Source: Pogona vitticeps (taxonomy: Eukaryota > Chordata > Lepidosauria > Squamata > Agamidae). From it: DNA of 64,000 nucleotides. The notes beneath the pieces were generated by a model. It was not told the DNA's origin and did no database searches. It saw only the letters and a program-made list of their open reading frames with translations. The stretch lies in NCBI RefSeq assembly GCF_051106095.1, contig NC_135783.1, forward strand, positions 309,518,322 to 309,582,321. The letters are read 5' to 3'. The translations under genes and the position numbers were made by a program. Each line of letters starts with the position of its first letter. Positions within the stretch are counted from its first letter, which is position 1. This document shows positions 45,626 through 58,140 of this stretch, one piece after another.

Positions 45626-46387
45626 CTGAGTCCCAATAAGAGCCAGTCCTTAATACCTCTTACAGCCTGTCATGTGAGCTGGGGATGTAGCCCTTTTCTT
45701 TCACCAGCTCCAGCATCTCACATAGGTTTTCCAAGGAAAGGTGGCCACAGCAGGGGTGCTATATGGAGACCAAAACACATACCTGTGGGCAGGGAGCCTG
45801 GGCAATATTTCTGGCATATATCTCAGAACCAGAGTGGGTATTCACATTCTCCCTGGTGACATCTGGTTTACATTTTGTTCTCAGCTCACTTGGCCTCCTG
45901 ACACCTCACCTTGTCTCTCCAGATGCAGGCTTCTTCCTCTGGGAGCACTAATAGGTCCACTCATTTTCCTGTCCTGGAGTCCTGCCTTCTCACCATCTCC
46001 CAACCTTCCATCAAGGGCCACCTCTTCTGCCTGGAATTTGTCTCAGTCTACTGCATCAGCCCAGGTTTTCTTCTTCTCACCATTGAGCTCTCTTTATACA
46101 GCTTTCCCTCCATCATCACGGTCAAGCTGCCCCTGGAGTTCAGCGGAGCTCAGTCATCCATGCCCCAATCAGTGGGCAAACTTCAGGTAACCAACATTGA
46201 GACATTTGAGGTGGGGTGCCCACATGCAGGGAGGGCAGCCTAAACCAATCTCACTACACCATCAAGAGAAATTCAGTATTGCACTAAATTATTTTACGTA
46301 TCGTCAAGAAATTTCTGGTTTACAGTGATGCTAATAGGATTTTCAGGATAAGTGAGATATTCAAGCAGTTGTAATCATTGCTATCCA
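45626..46387. other. GC-richer block, no gene recognised
   Basis: About 45,640-46,240 is richer in GC and C/T than its surroundings and has overlapping plus frames (45,608-45,859; 45,741-46,190; 45,911-46,243). The last reads ...VKLPLEFSGAQSSMPQSVGK... I recognise none of them. It could be an unknown repeat or a decayed pseudogene. Confidence 0.3.
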
Positions 46388-46482
46388 AGCCACCCAGTGA
46401 GTTTCCAAAACTGAGGCAGGGTTTAAATCCAGGTCACCTGAGTCCTAGTCTGATACTCTATCCATTATATCATATTGGTTCT
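46388..46482 (-). mobile_element. tRNA-derived SINE head, minus orientation
   Basis: Read on minus: 'tatgatataatggatagagt', 'cagactaggactcaggtgac', 'ctggatttaaaccctgcctc' and 'ggaaactcactgggtggc'. This is a tRNA-like head followed by a MIR-like body. It is a sister of 10,780-10,882. Confidence 0.65.
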
Positions 46483-49314
46483 CACAATGTTGCATTGGCA
46501 GTTGTTCTCTAGTACAGATTAGACTCTCCCCTTCTCCTGCATCACATCCTGAAGTTTGCCTGGCTTTCTGGAGCAAATGGGATGGTACCTGAGGGTGGAT
46601 TGGGATGAAATTTCCCATTTCTAGTTCTAGGTAGAATACTACATCTTAGGTTGCAAAAAATATTGTATTTCTTTTTAATTTAACAACTGAATGTCTATTT
46701 CTGGACATCATAGCAAAAGTGAAAAATGCTATTGCAAAGGCACATCTTTCAAAAGTTTGCCATGTAGAATTCTAAAAGGACAGGTCTGTAAATCATGATC
46801 CAGCTTTGTAAGATCCTTTTTATCCTTCCATAGACCTCATACAACAGTGTTCACCATATAATGTATTCGGTTGGGTCACGTCACTTGAGAACATATTATT
46901 GACAAATATGTCCTACATTATTCAGTTACAATAAAAAGCTTTGCCCTTTGCCCATATCATATGCCTGAAATATTTAGTCTGCATTATGCAAATGCTCTTT
47001 ACAACTTTGGTGTACCATTACTCTCTGCTTGAAATCTGTAAGTGAGAAAGTCTGGCTTTACTAATGTAACAGTTGAATGAATAAGCTGCAGGGTAGAATC
47101 ACAATGGCTTTTGAAGACACAGTTGAGAGGAGCTCTATCTTGCTGGGGTTCGCATTTTCTTTTTTAGCTCTTCAATTGGTGTCTGCTCAAATGAGATTCA
47201 GATTGTATCAGGCCTCTTGGCATTTCTAAGTTTTCTGTTTCGTAAGGTGCATGAAAATCAACTCTAGGAAACAAAGGGTAATGCTTGGAAATTACACACT
47301 GATAATGATGCAAATTGGAAAAAAAAAGAAATTCTTTGTACTTGTCCTTGAAAAATACCACAGCCGTACAGTTTGGGGGGTGAGTTAATGGCAATAGTTT
47401 TATGCAAACTGTGCATAAAGAAATTGCATCTTGAGCAATTCTGAAATAAACCATAACAGAGGTATGTTTCACACACATGACTGTAGGAACATGTGACAAC
47501 TGATCCCTTGGAGAGTATACACATAACAGTACTGGAGTAATATTAAATTGTGGATACAGACCTTTGAGACTCAGAATGACTACCTGATCACACTTCCCCA
47601 TTTGTAAAGGAACCATGTCTATTCTTTTTCCCCTCAGAAAAATAAGGTTGCTTGTATTTATCTAAGAAATAGGCTTGGGATAGGAAAGATGGTAGCTAAC
47701 TAAGTCAGAGATGTCAGGAGCCATGGATGTGCCTTTTAACTCTAGAGAAAAAAGGCAAGATGGAGGGACAAGAGAAATGTGTGAGAAGGAAGTGACATCA
47801 ACAACCCTAAGAATAACAGCCTGTGGTCAAAGGAAGGTCAGAGCAGGTCAGAGCAGGTAAGATACTGCCTCAAGTATCTTAACAGTAGAGACAGAATGCA
47901 TGATTTCCTGGGCTATAAATTGTTCTCATTTATTCTAGTTTTGGTTACTTCTGTATGATATTGAGATAAAATAGAAGCCAGAATGGTGTTAGACATGAGT
48001 GATCCTTACATGGTTGGTATCAACTTTTGATGTCATAAAAGATGTTCAGCTCCACTAAGAAAAGCAATCCAAAATTGTCAAATAAAATCAAATGAATACA
48101 TATTTTTGAAGTGTCAGGAATGCTGACATATTAAGCAACTAGTGTTCTGGGAAAGTATCCTAGTCTTTAGAAAACAACAGGAAGAAAGTTACTTGTATGG
48201 TAATACTTGGACACCCAATGTTTCATTTTGAAGAAATCCTGCCTATAATCTGCAGGTTTTCGCTATAGTGCTGGCCAGAATACAGAAGGCTTGCCTGCTA
48301 CGTAAGTCAGGTCCTGTGAGTGCAGATAGAGGACAAGAAGAGAACAGAACCTGAGATTTGTGTAGGAGATATGTCCTCATCCCATCCCTGTGGCCCAATA
48401 CAATTCAGCACAGGCCTTTGATGTAGCACTGCATTTACTTATGAAAGGATGACTGATTGATTTCTGTGGGATTCGCTGAATGAGATAAAAGCTGCAAGAC
48501 TGGGACTCTTCTGAAATCGATATATTATACAGCAGAAGGAATGCACTGTATCTTTTATTAAACATGCAATTGAGTTTGGTTATGGCTTTTGGAGAATTAC
48601 TAACGTTTGGCAAATTTCCCAGATCTTGTTATAACTATATTTAAACAATCAGCATTGCAAGGATGTTTGAATGTAACATCATTAACTTTGACTGTCTAGC
48701 AAGTTTTATTTATGGTATTCATTTAATTTTTTTCCAATTCTGGGAATAGAATGGTACTACCCATATAAATATAAAGTTATACTGCTATGCTGTTCTGTCT
48801 GGTAGTCTTGCATCCAACTTTGCCTTTCCGTAATAATTTGCGATTGCTAGAAAGGCAAATAACGTCAGATATGAGGCATAGTTCCAACGCAGAAGAACAA
48901 AGACCTGTCATTTTATAATATGAATCATATGGAAATGAAGTGTCTCCTTCTATCATCAATATCCATCAGAAACAGAGAATTTCAAGAGCAGGAGCTCTGT
49001 TGAGTGTTGCACAAAGGCACAATATTTGGAATGCTTTATATATGAAAAATCCAGACAAAAATCTTCCAATACAGCAATTTCTTCGTTCCAATCTGGTCTG
49101 CCAACTCATGAAAAAATTATCCTTGATGAGTAGTTGGAAGTTGGAGCCTCGAGGTGAACATAGGAATGGGCCAGAGTTGGGTTCTGGGAGTGTTATTATA
49201 TATCACTAAGGCATAATATTAGAGTTCCACAACACAATCCAGACTATTGGATCGCAGAATATATTCTTTATGCAGAGATGATAACATTGCAAAGTGCCAG
49301 TCATTCTAGTCTGC
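46483..49314. other. Long low-repeat stretch without recognised gene
   Basis: About 2.8 kb with no repeat I can name, the longest such stretch in the window. A minus frame of 150 codons (47,164-47,616) and a plus frame of 89 codons (48,940-49,209) are not recognised. A short direct repeat 'ggtcagagcaggtcagagca' lies near 47,836-47,860. Confidence 0.4.
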
Positions 49315-49400
49315 ATTTGGTTGTGAAACTCACCGGTTGGTCTTGGGCCAATCATTTGCACTTTGCTTGATCTTCTTCAAAGAATTGTAAGGATAAAGTG
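49315..49400 (+). mobile_element. SINE body fragment
   Basis: The words 'tgaaactcaccggttggtct' and 'tgggccaatcatttgcactt' match the core of MIR-like/tRNA-derived squamate SINEs ('gaccttgggccaatcac'). It ends with 'aattgtaaggataaagtgga', as in the copy at 61,733. The head is missing. Confidence 0.45.
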
Positions 49401-49450
49401 GAGAGGAGGAGAGTAATACCATCTTCAGCTCATTAAAGAAAAAAGTAGGA

Positions 49451-49725
49451 TACAGTGGACCCTCTACTTACGGAATTAATCCATATTGGAATGGTGGTTG
49501 CAGGTCGAAAAGTCTGTAGGTCGAGTCTCCATTGACCTACAATGCATTGAAAACCAATTAATCCATAACCAGCCGTTTTTGTTCCGTTTTTGTTCCATTT
49601 TGTTTTTTTCTGGTCTGTAGGTCGATTCTCCGGCTGCAAGTAGAACCTAAATTTTGCATCCAGAGAAGTCTGTAGCTTGAAAAGTCTGTAAATTGAGCCG
49701 TCTGTAAGTTGAGGGTCCACCGTAC
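49451..49725. mobile_element. Tigger-like MITE (family B)
   Basis: 271 bp (49,453-49,723) from CAGTGGACCCTCTACTTACG to the inverted form of CGGTGGACCCTCAACTTACA, with flanking TA. It is the reverse orientation of the family copy at 34,828-35,083 and shares 'aaaagtctgtaggtcgagtc'. Confidence 0.85.
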
Positions 49726-49824
49726 AAATATAACTTATATATTTAATTAATAAATAATAATAGTTGTAGAGCATATCACATAATAGTAATTCAACTCAAG
49801 TTACCAAAAGGCACCATCTATTTT

Positions 49825-50030
49825 TATCTAAGATACTTTTACCCTGCCTTTATCCTTAAAAGGACCCAAGGAGACTTATTTAATCAAAAGACAATATTAA
49901 AGCTATGTGGGAATATCATACAACAGCGAATATACAAATACTAAAAAGGATCTAACAAATACCATACAAAAACATAAGCAACACACAAAATAAAACACAT
50001 TCAAAGCAGTAAGGTACAACAGTCCATTTA
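49825..50030 (-). mobile_element. L2-type LINE 3' UTR, minus orientation
   Basis: Read on minus, 'aagtctccttgggtcctttt' and 'aaggataaaggcagggtaaa' are the L2 3' end. It is collinear with 14,045-14,251. Confidence 0.6.
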
Positions 50031-50215
50031 ATCAGGTGAAGCTGGTGCACTAGTTTTAATTATGCAAAGGCACTCCTGGCCACCTAAAAGAGATTATGAA
50101 TTAGATTTGTTAATTATAAATGAATCAGTCTTCTGATTGGTCAGTAACATTGGCTAGTTGCAATGCTAAAGCAGAAATGGCAAAACTTGTACCAGCAAAC
50201 TGTCACTTATAAATA

Positions 50216-50643
50216 TACAGTGGTGCCCCGCTTGACGATTACCCCACTCCACGCCGAACCTGCTTTATGATGAGGTTTTTGCGATTGCTATTGCAATCAC
50301 AAAACAATGTTTAAATGGGAAAAATTCACTTTACGACGATCGATTCCCTGCTTCTTCGCTAAACAACGATTTTAAAACAGCAGATCAGCGGCTCTCAAAA
50401 TGGCTCCCTGCTGTGCAAAATGGCTCCCTGCTGTGTTTAGGATGGATTCCTCGCTTAACAGGCACCGGAAAATGGCCACCCTATGGAGGATCTTCGCTGC
50501 ATGATGAGGTATTTCGCCCATTGGAACACATTGAACCGGTTTTCAATGCATTTCAATGGGTTTTTTACTTTTGCTTGACGACGATTTCATTCCACAGCAA
50601 TTTTGATGGAACGGATTATCGTCGCCAAGCGAGGCAGCACTGT
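50216..50643. mobile_element. Tigger-like MITE (family C)
   Basis: About 425 bp (50,218-50,642). It starts CAGTGGTGCCCCGCTTGACG after a TA and ends in the inverted form of CAGTGCTGCCTCGCTTGGCG. The right TA has mutated. An internal tandem 'aaaatggctccctgctgtg' is present twice (about 50,398-50,437). Confidence 0.8.
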
Positions 50644-52195
50644 TCATATTCCTCAATGCATGCAAGTTGGGTGGCTTGGTGTGTGACCAGGAATCCAAGT
50701 GAGGACTTGTTAACTAGTGGCAATTTCCCACTAGAAGGCATGGCATTTCTGTTCCACTGGCCAAATCCTTTGCAACAGGAGTTTTTGGCTATTAACTGAA
50801 AAAGGCTCTAGATGTGTACAGTTGAAGAAGGAGAGTCTTAGGAATATCTCCTCCAGTCAGGTCGTGGTTCTCTTCTTCCTTGTAGCTGTAGAAGCTGTGG
50901 ATTCAGCACGGTGAGACAGTTATCATAGTCGAAGCTTTGGAGATATCATAGAAAACCCAGCCAGTTGTTCAATATTTAATGTCTCATATCGTAGTTTTAC
51001 TGTCAGGTGGGAGAATAGGTGCCTGTGGAATTTTCTGTTAAAGACTCCAAATTAAGTGGGCAGGCTTTGAGTATTATGCATCTTGAAATGGATGATGGGA
51101 GATCAATCATGCATTCAAGGGCTACATGGAAACGCCTGAGCAAAGAGAAAACCTTTCATACTTTCCAGTAGATGGAAGTTGAAGATGGTTCCAATAGGCA
51201 CCTTTTCTGCTCTTCCTTTCATTGTGGGGCAATGGCACTGACTATAGATGGAACATAACTAAAACAGAGAGCATACCTCAGTTTTGGATTGAGTCACTCT
51301 GCACTGAGTCCATGAGGTCACTCTGGCTTAGTGTGGTCACAGTTTCAAGACAGGATACACCAATGATGTAAAGGACCGTAGTTTGTTAAATGCTACATAC
51401 TTGTAACACACACTGACCAACTGTTCCCACTTCCAGTGGGAATGTCAAAAAATGCCCTTGCTATCTGATTTTATAAGCCCTTTTACAATGTCCTAGTACA
51501 CAAGCAGTAGAGAAGTCCTCCAGAAAGGAAGGCTTGCAATACAAGACTTTGTCTCAAAGGCATTGCAAGCATGAATCACAGTTCAAGATTGGGCTACCTG
51601 TACTGTTTAGAACTAGGTTGTCTCTTTGGAGTTAGCATTATTGAAAACAAACATGTGATTCTAAGAAAATTCCTTTTATGCTCACTCTATGCCTTTTGAG
51701 AGGATTCCAATGCAAGACTGAAACCACTTCTCACAAAAAATTTTTAGGGTTATTATAAGTCAGATGTGAATCATTTACAGAAGTCCTACTACATTTAGTG
51801 GATTAATTCCTAAGAAGACATGTATACAGGATTACAGTCTTCTACTATGAGAGGTGATGGTCCTGGACTCATGTCTGGGGCCCTGTTTCATCAGCAGCAG
51901 TGGCTTCAGGGCTGGAGAGTGTTGAGTGCCATATTTCATGGTGCTCTTCTTCCCAGGACGCTCAACACTGCAATGAACTGCACCTGCTCAGGACTTTAGA
52001 CTGGCTGATGGGTGAGAGCAGTTTCCCCAAGTGGATGGGAGGTGCTGGGCTGTCATGGCTGCTCTGGTGGGGGATTTAAAACTGTTTGCTGGCCACGCCA
52101 GAACTCTCTTTTGTTCCTGAGTTTCTCCAATTCACCCATTCTTTGTTATTTTTTGGAATCTGTTTCAATGGATGGAAACAAATGGGTTTGGGAAA
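50644..52195. other. No gene seen
   Basis: No recognised repeat or gene. At 51,785-51,845 is a weak trace of the palindromic repeat noted at 40,655. The last 350 bp are richer in GC and may be part of the DIRS-type fossil that follows. Confidence 0.35.
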
Positions 52196-52590
52196 GTAAG
52201 TGCTAGTTGACAATGAATTGGAGTATGTTATTTGGATTCATGTGGTAGCTTTGTTGGGGGAATTTTGGAAGCATGGGGATGGATCGTGGTACCCCCATGG
52301 GAGTGGGGTGCCCTTCAGGGTTGAGTCCCTTAATGGGGTGGTGGTGGGATGGTCATGTGCATGTCAATCTCAGCAACAGTTGTGCACCCCTGATCCCTGG
52401 GCTGGGCTACACACTAGCTTACATCCATGTAGTTAACCCTTTATCTGCCCTCCCAGTCTGCATCATATACAGGCAGGGTGGTGACAAGAATTGTCCCCTA
52501 TGCTAGCACTAGGGGCTATTGTAACCAATAAACCTGTGGCCACATATCATAACAAAACAAGTTGTTTATGTGTGGCTGGTAGCACGTACT
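52196..52590 (+). mobile_element. Probable DIRS-type terminal region, fossil
   Basis: The terminus 'gctagcactaggggctattg', then 'aataaacctgtggccacata' and 'aacaaaacaagttgtttatg', has the same order as the DIRS-type ends at 27,099, 35,532 and 4,715: inverted-repeat word, short spacer, AATAAA plus GTGGCC, then an outer end. The partner inverted word AGTGCTAG lies at 52,199-52,206 and CTAGCACT at 52,503-52,510, about the same distance apart as in the other copies. No coding part is recognised. The left border is unknown. Confidence 0.45.
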
Positions 52591-53265
52591 CCAACCTCAC
52601 TATCAATAATGCATTACACTATCAAAGACTCTAAAGAAAACACATATGAAACCTAAGTACATTTTCTTTCAAACAGCTGTTTTTCCAAATCATGGCTGAG
52701 AGAAACCAAACAATAGAAAACAAAACAAAACAAAACCAAGAACACATCCTACATTTCTAGTCTGAGACCTTTAATCTTTTGTCCTTTTATAGGCTTTCAG
52801 CACACAGCCGTAAAGTTGTGTTTGGTTGTTTTGCTGGCTGGTTTGGGAATACAGTCAGGATCCAAAGAACTGAAAGGTAAGTTCTACATGCATGAGGCGT
52901 TTCTAGGTTTTGTTTTGCTTTTTTTATGAACAGCTTCCCCTTCCCAGCAGAGTCCACACACCGAACTGCTCTTGAAACTGGAAGGTTTCAGAACTGCTGT
53001 ATGTTATGCCTTGGAGGTCAACTGCTCAAACAATAAAACACAAATTGTTATGGTCAAGGACAAGAATAAATAAATACCACCATGAGCACTTGAAGTAGAA
53101 CAGATTGAATATCTATATCAGTCAAACAAATGTTTTAAAGTAATGAATCCAAAATTTTCTTTAGGCTCTTGATGTATTATATCGGTAATTAGATCTATAT
53201 CTATACTATATTTATATCATTCTGAAATGACATAGGAATAGACATACATATAATGATAGAGATAG
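52591..53265. other. No gene seen
   Basis: AT-rich spacer with a CAAAA run near 52,719-52,740. Confidence 0.4.
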
Positions 53266-53432
53266 ACAGTGGAACTAATTACCTCGAGAGGTGGTGAGTG
53301 CTCCAACACTGGAGGCATTCAAGAGAAACTTAGAAAACCACTTGGACGATATCCTTTGATTTGTATTCATGCATCAGGCAGGGGATTGGACTTGATGCCC
53401 CCCAACTTCACTATCAGATGATTCTATGATAA
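53266..53432 (+). mobile_element. CR1 3' end
   Basis: 'gtggaactaattacctcgag', 'gaggcattcaagagaaactt', 'ggggattggacttgatgccc' and 'gatgattctatgata' are the terminal region of CR1 with its characteristic end. The 5' part is missing. Confidence 0.88.
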
Positions 53433-54864
53433 TAGCTGAACAAGCATGCAGCCATATATTTTGCTCTTAGGAAGAAAAAGCATTCCATAACCCATATAAA
53501 AAATGGGGTGCCCCAAACAAAAATATATATAACTATGAAACTGAACCTTGAATCAGCAACAAATTTCTCACAGATGTAGCAGAAACACTGAGAGAAGGGC
53601 CTCCTGGAAATTTTTAAAAGCAGTTAGAGTTGAGTGCTTCCAGCACACTGGTAGTACCAGATCACAAAATTCTGGACAGCCTCTTTCAGGGTTTTTATGT
53701 ATATGTGAAATAATATGGGGAATAATGGAACCATGAGACACTCCATGGGCCAATAGTCAAGGTGTTGAACAGGAGTCTCCCAGCACCGCTACCATTCACA
53801 AAGTGACACCATGCAAGGGAAAACCCTGAAAGTGGACTCCTTTTTTCATCAGCTAACCACTTCTCATCCAAACACAAAGCAATCATCAGGGCTGTTTTTC
53901 AACAAGAGTAAATGGTAGTGAGCAGAAGAGGGTGTCTTGTAGACCATCTTGACTTGACTGTTGGTGTTGTCAACATTCAGGCTGCCCTTTGCTATGAAAA
54001 GCTTGGCATCCCTTTTCCTGCTGGTAATACGGGCACAATATAATTCAGAAATATTGGGCCATTTCCTGGGGTACAGAAGTACAATATCCCACATTCATAA
54101 ACTGGAGGTTTTTTGAAGAATTGAATACAGGTACAGATACAAGATACAGCTATAGATAGACATCGGTTTGCCATACAGCTTAATTTTTGAAGACGGATAG
54201 AAGGAAGGACTTCTAACAAATGAGCTATACTAATGAAATCAGTTTAGAGACTTTCTGTTAAGCTTTAGAACTATGTTTCTGCTTATCCCTTACTATGGCT
54301 GACCTTTGAATTTGACAGAACATTCGCCACTGATGCTTCTTTAAACGGCATCTATCTTGCCTGAGCACTCAAAAAAGAGAAGGAGAGAGAAAGCCAGACA
54401 TCCAAGACTGACTTATACGTGAATCAAACTGTCATTTTTGTTCTGCTAGTGTCTGCGATCACATCTGGACAAGCAATCATTCTCTGGGTTAACTTCATAC
54501 AACCTTGAATTTTTCAGAAAGTCCTTGAGAGACAGTGCAGCTGCTTTATGTAGCAACAGTGCCTGAGTGCTGGAACACTATCTGAAATCTTGGCAGCTAG
54601 GGTTGCTAATAAACATTTAATTTATAACCTATACCATTCTTTTAGCTTAGCAAAGTGCTTCTTCCGTCCATCTGTTTCTCCTGATTTATTAAAATCCCTA
54701 TTTATCTCTTTGTTGCTGTGGAGGAGGGAGCAGGACACACCATCATTGGGTAAGACAGTGTTACAGTATAAAATATGTTCATGATTCAGCAGTGACAACT
54801 CTGAATTTTCATTATATTCCTGTTCTAGGATTACAGATTGATTTAGTGAACAGACAGAGAAATA
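53433..54864. other. No gene seen
   Basis: Overlapping frames on both strands at 53,548-54,219 show no recognisable domain. If the candidate exon that follows is real, an acceptor-like 'tatattcctgttctag' ends at 54,828. Confidence 0.35.
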
Positions 54865-55032
54865 ATGTGGAATTCTTGCCTGGTTCCAATTTATTGCACC
54901 GCTGTGAATAACGAGGAGGAACTCATTACATCACTATGCAGAAAAGAGATTCACATAGATCATTTATACCTGCAGCACTGGGCCAAGGCAGAAAAGGCCA
55001 TCCGAAGTAGACCACACGGAATTAAATACCAA
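54865..55032 (+). CDS. Candidate host exon with start codon (56 codons), protein not recognised
   Basis: An ATG at 54,865 opens 56 codons (MWNSCLVPIYCTAVNNEEEL then ITSLCRKEIHIDHLYLQHWA then KAEKAIRSRPHGIKYQ) ending exactly at a good donor, CAA|GTAAGC (intron from 55,033). In-frame stops lie just upstream of the ATG, so this would be the first coding exon, with an acceptor-like site at 54,828 starting the 5' UTR part. The composition is not AT-biased like nearby frames. Another phase also stays open for about 26 codons up to a TAA near 54,910, so a last-exon reading cannot be ruled out. No homologue comes to mind. Confidence 0.28.
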
Positions 55033-55558
55033 GTAAGCATAATTTTAATGAAGGGATGGATTAATACTCATAATTAACCCTGAGCAGAACGTTTTCTGGT
55101 GAATGCCTTTATAGGTCAGAAAGCAATCCTGGAGCAATTTAAATAATACATAAGAAATTTGGTACCATAAGAGTTTGTGTTGTTGAAAAACAAAGAACTT
55201 CACACTTCTTTTAAAGGCTGCATTTCTGGAGGGGGGGGGGCAGTCCTATTGTGCACAACTGGACTTACTTCTGAGTAGACCTGCCTGTCACTGCACTGTG
55301 AGAGACTTTAACCATTATAGTGGAGGATTTTTTTCCTTTTTAAAATATTTTTTTAATATTAAAACTAAAATACAGTTCTATAATTACTACATACAATACA
55401 CATTGGACCTATGCCACCTTCACATTTGGGACTAGGTGGTCAGAAGTACCACTTTATATCCCTTTTCACCCCATAACTTTCCAAAAATACATTGATTCTT
55501 TTGCTCGCATTTAGCCTTTCTTCTTCTTTAAAAAAATGCTCCAAATGTGAATTCCATA

Positions 55559-56144
55559 TACAGTGGTGCCTCACTTAGCGATTGCTTAGCTTAACGATGA
55601 AATCGCTTAGCAATTACTTTTTCGGAGCATTTTTACACTTCGTTTAACGATGGTCCCTATGGGCGATTTTTGATTAGCGATGATTGGGGCCTTGCTTTGC
55701 ATAACGATTAAATTTTTGTTCCCTTGTTTCGCTTAACGATGGTTTAAACAGCCTCATGTATGCTGTTTTTTAAATGTTTTTCTGTTATTTATAAAGTTAA
55801 AGTTTACTGTTTAAAATGTTTGAAATCATAAAGTGCACTTAATAAACCCTTTGTTAACCAAATTTGACTTTGTTCTGATTCTTTTTAAATTTGTTGTTGT
55901 CTTTTTTTCCCCCCATTGAGATGCATTGAATAGGTTTCAATGCATTTCGATTGGGGAACCGTGTTTCGCTTAGCGATGTTTCCTATGGCGATTTTCGCTT
56001 AAGGATGGCAATTAGTTCCTATTGGAAAGGATTATCCGGTTTTCAATGCGTTTCAATGGGAAACCGCATTTCGCTTAGCGATGAAATCGGTTAGGAGTGA
56101 TTTTTTTTGAACCAATTAACATCGTTAAGCGAGGCACCACTGTA
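55559..56144. mobile_element. Tigger-like MITE (family C), inside L1 3' UTR
   Basis: 582 bp (55,561-56,142), from CAGTGGTGCCTCACTTAGCG to the inverted form of CAGTGGTGCCTCGCTTAACG, with TA on both sides. It is the longest family C copy in the window, with inner repeats of 'cgcttagcgatg'. L1-like sequence continues on both sides. Confidence 0.88.
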
Positions 56145-57770
56145 TCTTTAAAATCATTATAATTTACAATTCCTCCTCTTATTTTCATTTCACACGTTAA
56201 TTTATCATTGACTGCTAAGATCCACATTTGTTTATACCTGTCTTACAGATTAATTTGTTTGTTGCTTTTCCAATTCTTTGCAAATATTAATCTTGTTACT
56301 GTAACCATTATAACAATTAATTCTTTCTGTTCTTTTTAAAGGCAATCATTCTTAATTATATTTAGGAGATCAATAATTGGTGATATCTGAATATCATCTC
56401 CAATAATTTCTCTAATTTCTTTAAAAACCAGTGCCCATTCTTTCTTTCTTATTTTGCATGTCCACCACATATGTATATAGGTCTCTCTTTCCTTTTTGCA
56501 TCTCCAGCATTGAGATGGTATATATTTATTTATTATATTCAATCTTACAGGAGTAAAATACTATCTCCATGATACCTCATAACAATTTTCTTTTACTATT
56601 ATAGACATATTCTTCATTATTCTTTGTGACCATATCTTATTTCAGTCCTCTCCTTTAACCTCTTCCTCGAAGTTCTCCTGCCACTGGTTTCGCATCATCA
56701 CTTTTTCGATTCCAGAAAGTAATAAATCTTATAAATTACACTAACTGTTCCCTTTATTCTCTTTCCTTCTTCTTGATCTTGTCTTTGTTCAATAATCTCC
56801 TCCAATTTTGTCAATTTTCTAATCTCTCCTACATTTCTAGTCCACTCTCTTTTCCAAATTTCCATTTGGAGTATATTTAACCAGGATATTCCATCTTCTT
56901 CCCCGCCAAATGTCCTTTATAGTATTTTTTATCTTTAATCTTTTTCATCAAACTCTTTATTGTGTTTAATCCTTTCTCTATTAATACATATTTAAGTTTA
57001 ATTTTAAGAATTTTGGGGAAACTCTGAACTGCCAATCCTTGTTGAAATGTGAGATAGGTGGACTCAATATATGTCTATAATTATTCCAACACTCTAACAT
57101 ATTCATGAAAAAGGGATGAGTTGTTCTCTTTATTTTTTCTACATTTTTTCTTTAAAAACCAAGCCCTCCAGTCTATTGGAGTAGTCTGACATTTCCATTT
57201 TCCCTCCATATTAGGTTTCTATTAAATGCAATAAACATCTGGTATATGTCTAAGCTGATTTGCAATGTAATATAATTTAATATTAGGTAGTCCAAGCCCT
57301 CCTTCTTTTTGTGGAACATATCATACCTCTTATTGCTTGTTTACACTACAGTAATTATTTATCAGCTTCTTCCAATATTTCAGATATGTTTCTCCAAACT
57401 TTATTGGAAGCATCCAAAATACCAAATTAAGCTTAGGGATAATCTTCATTTTGCATAATGCTATTCTACCAAACAATGACAATTTTAATTTTTGATACTG
57501 ATTTATCTGTTCATTAATTTCTTTCTTCAGTTTATCCATATTTAATTTATCATTTCTTGTAAGTTCCATGTGATATAAATTCCTAAGTATTTAATTGCAT
57601 TTTCTATTCTTCCTTTGAATTCTTTTTCAATTCCTTCTTATATAATTCAAAATAATTTAATAAAATACATTCAGACTTCTCCCATTCACTTCCAAGCCAG
57701 TTATTTCTTCAAATAAACTTAAATGGGTTCTGATTTTCTGCAATGTGTCTTTGGGGCTTTTAATTATTAA

Positions 57771-58140
57771 TAACGTATCATCTAGGGATGTGGTGGCGCT
57801 ACGGGCTAAACCGTAGAAGCCTGTGCTGCAGGGTCAGAAGACCAACAGTCACAAGATCGAATCCACGTGACAGAGTGAGCTCCCGTCACTTTGTCCCAGC
57901 TCCTCATCAACCTAGCAGTTCGAAAACATGTAAATGCAAGTAGATAAATAGGTACCACCTCGGTGGGAAGGTAAAATGGCCTTCCCTATTCATGCTGGCC
58001 ATGTGACAATGGAAACTGTCTTCGGACAAGCACTGGCTCTACAACTTGAAAAATGGGATGAGCACCGCCCCCTAGAGTCGGACACAACTGGACTAAAAAT
58101 GTCAAGGGGAATCTTTATCTTTACCTTTAACATATCATCT
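57771..58140 (+). mobile_element. Sauria SINE inserted in the L1 RT catalytic motif
   Basis: The element is 57,784-58,127. Its tRNA-like head is 'gtggtggcgctacgggctaa' and 'agatcgaatccacgtgacag', its body 'cctagcagttcgaaaacatg' and 'gtagataaataggtaccacc', and its BovB-like tail 'agagtcggacacaactggac', ending 'tctttatctttacctt'. Target duplications TAACGTATCATCT (57,771-57,783) and TAACATATCATCT (58,128-58,140) differ by one base. On minus these bases encode the DD of the L1 FADD motif. Confidence 0.95.

Noticed and set aside
45911-46243. 110-codon plus frame in the GC-richer block
   Set aside because: Three phases are open over the same C/T-rich stretch, which points to composition and not coding.
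47164-47616. 150-codon minus frame as a gene
   Set aside because: No recognisable domain and no clear splice or start context. A frame of this length is expected once or twice by chance in 64 kb.
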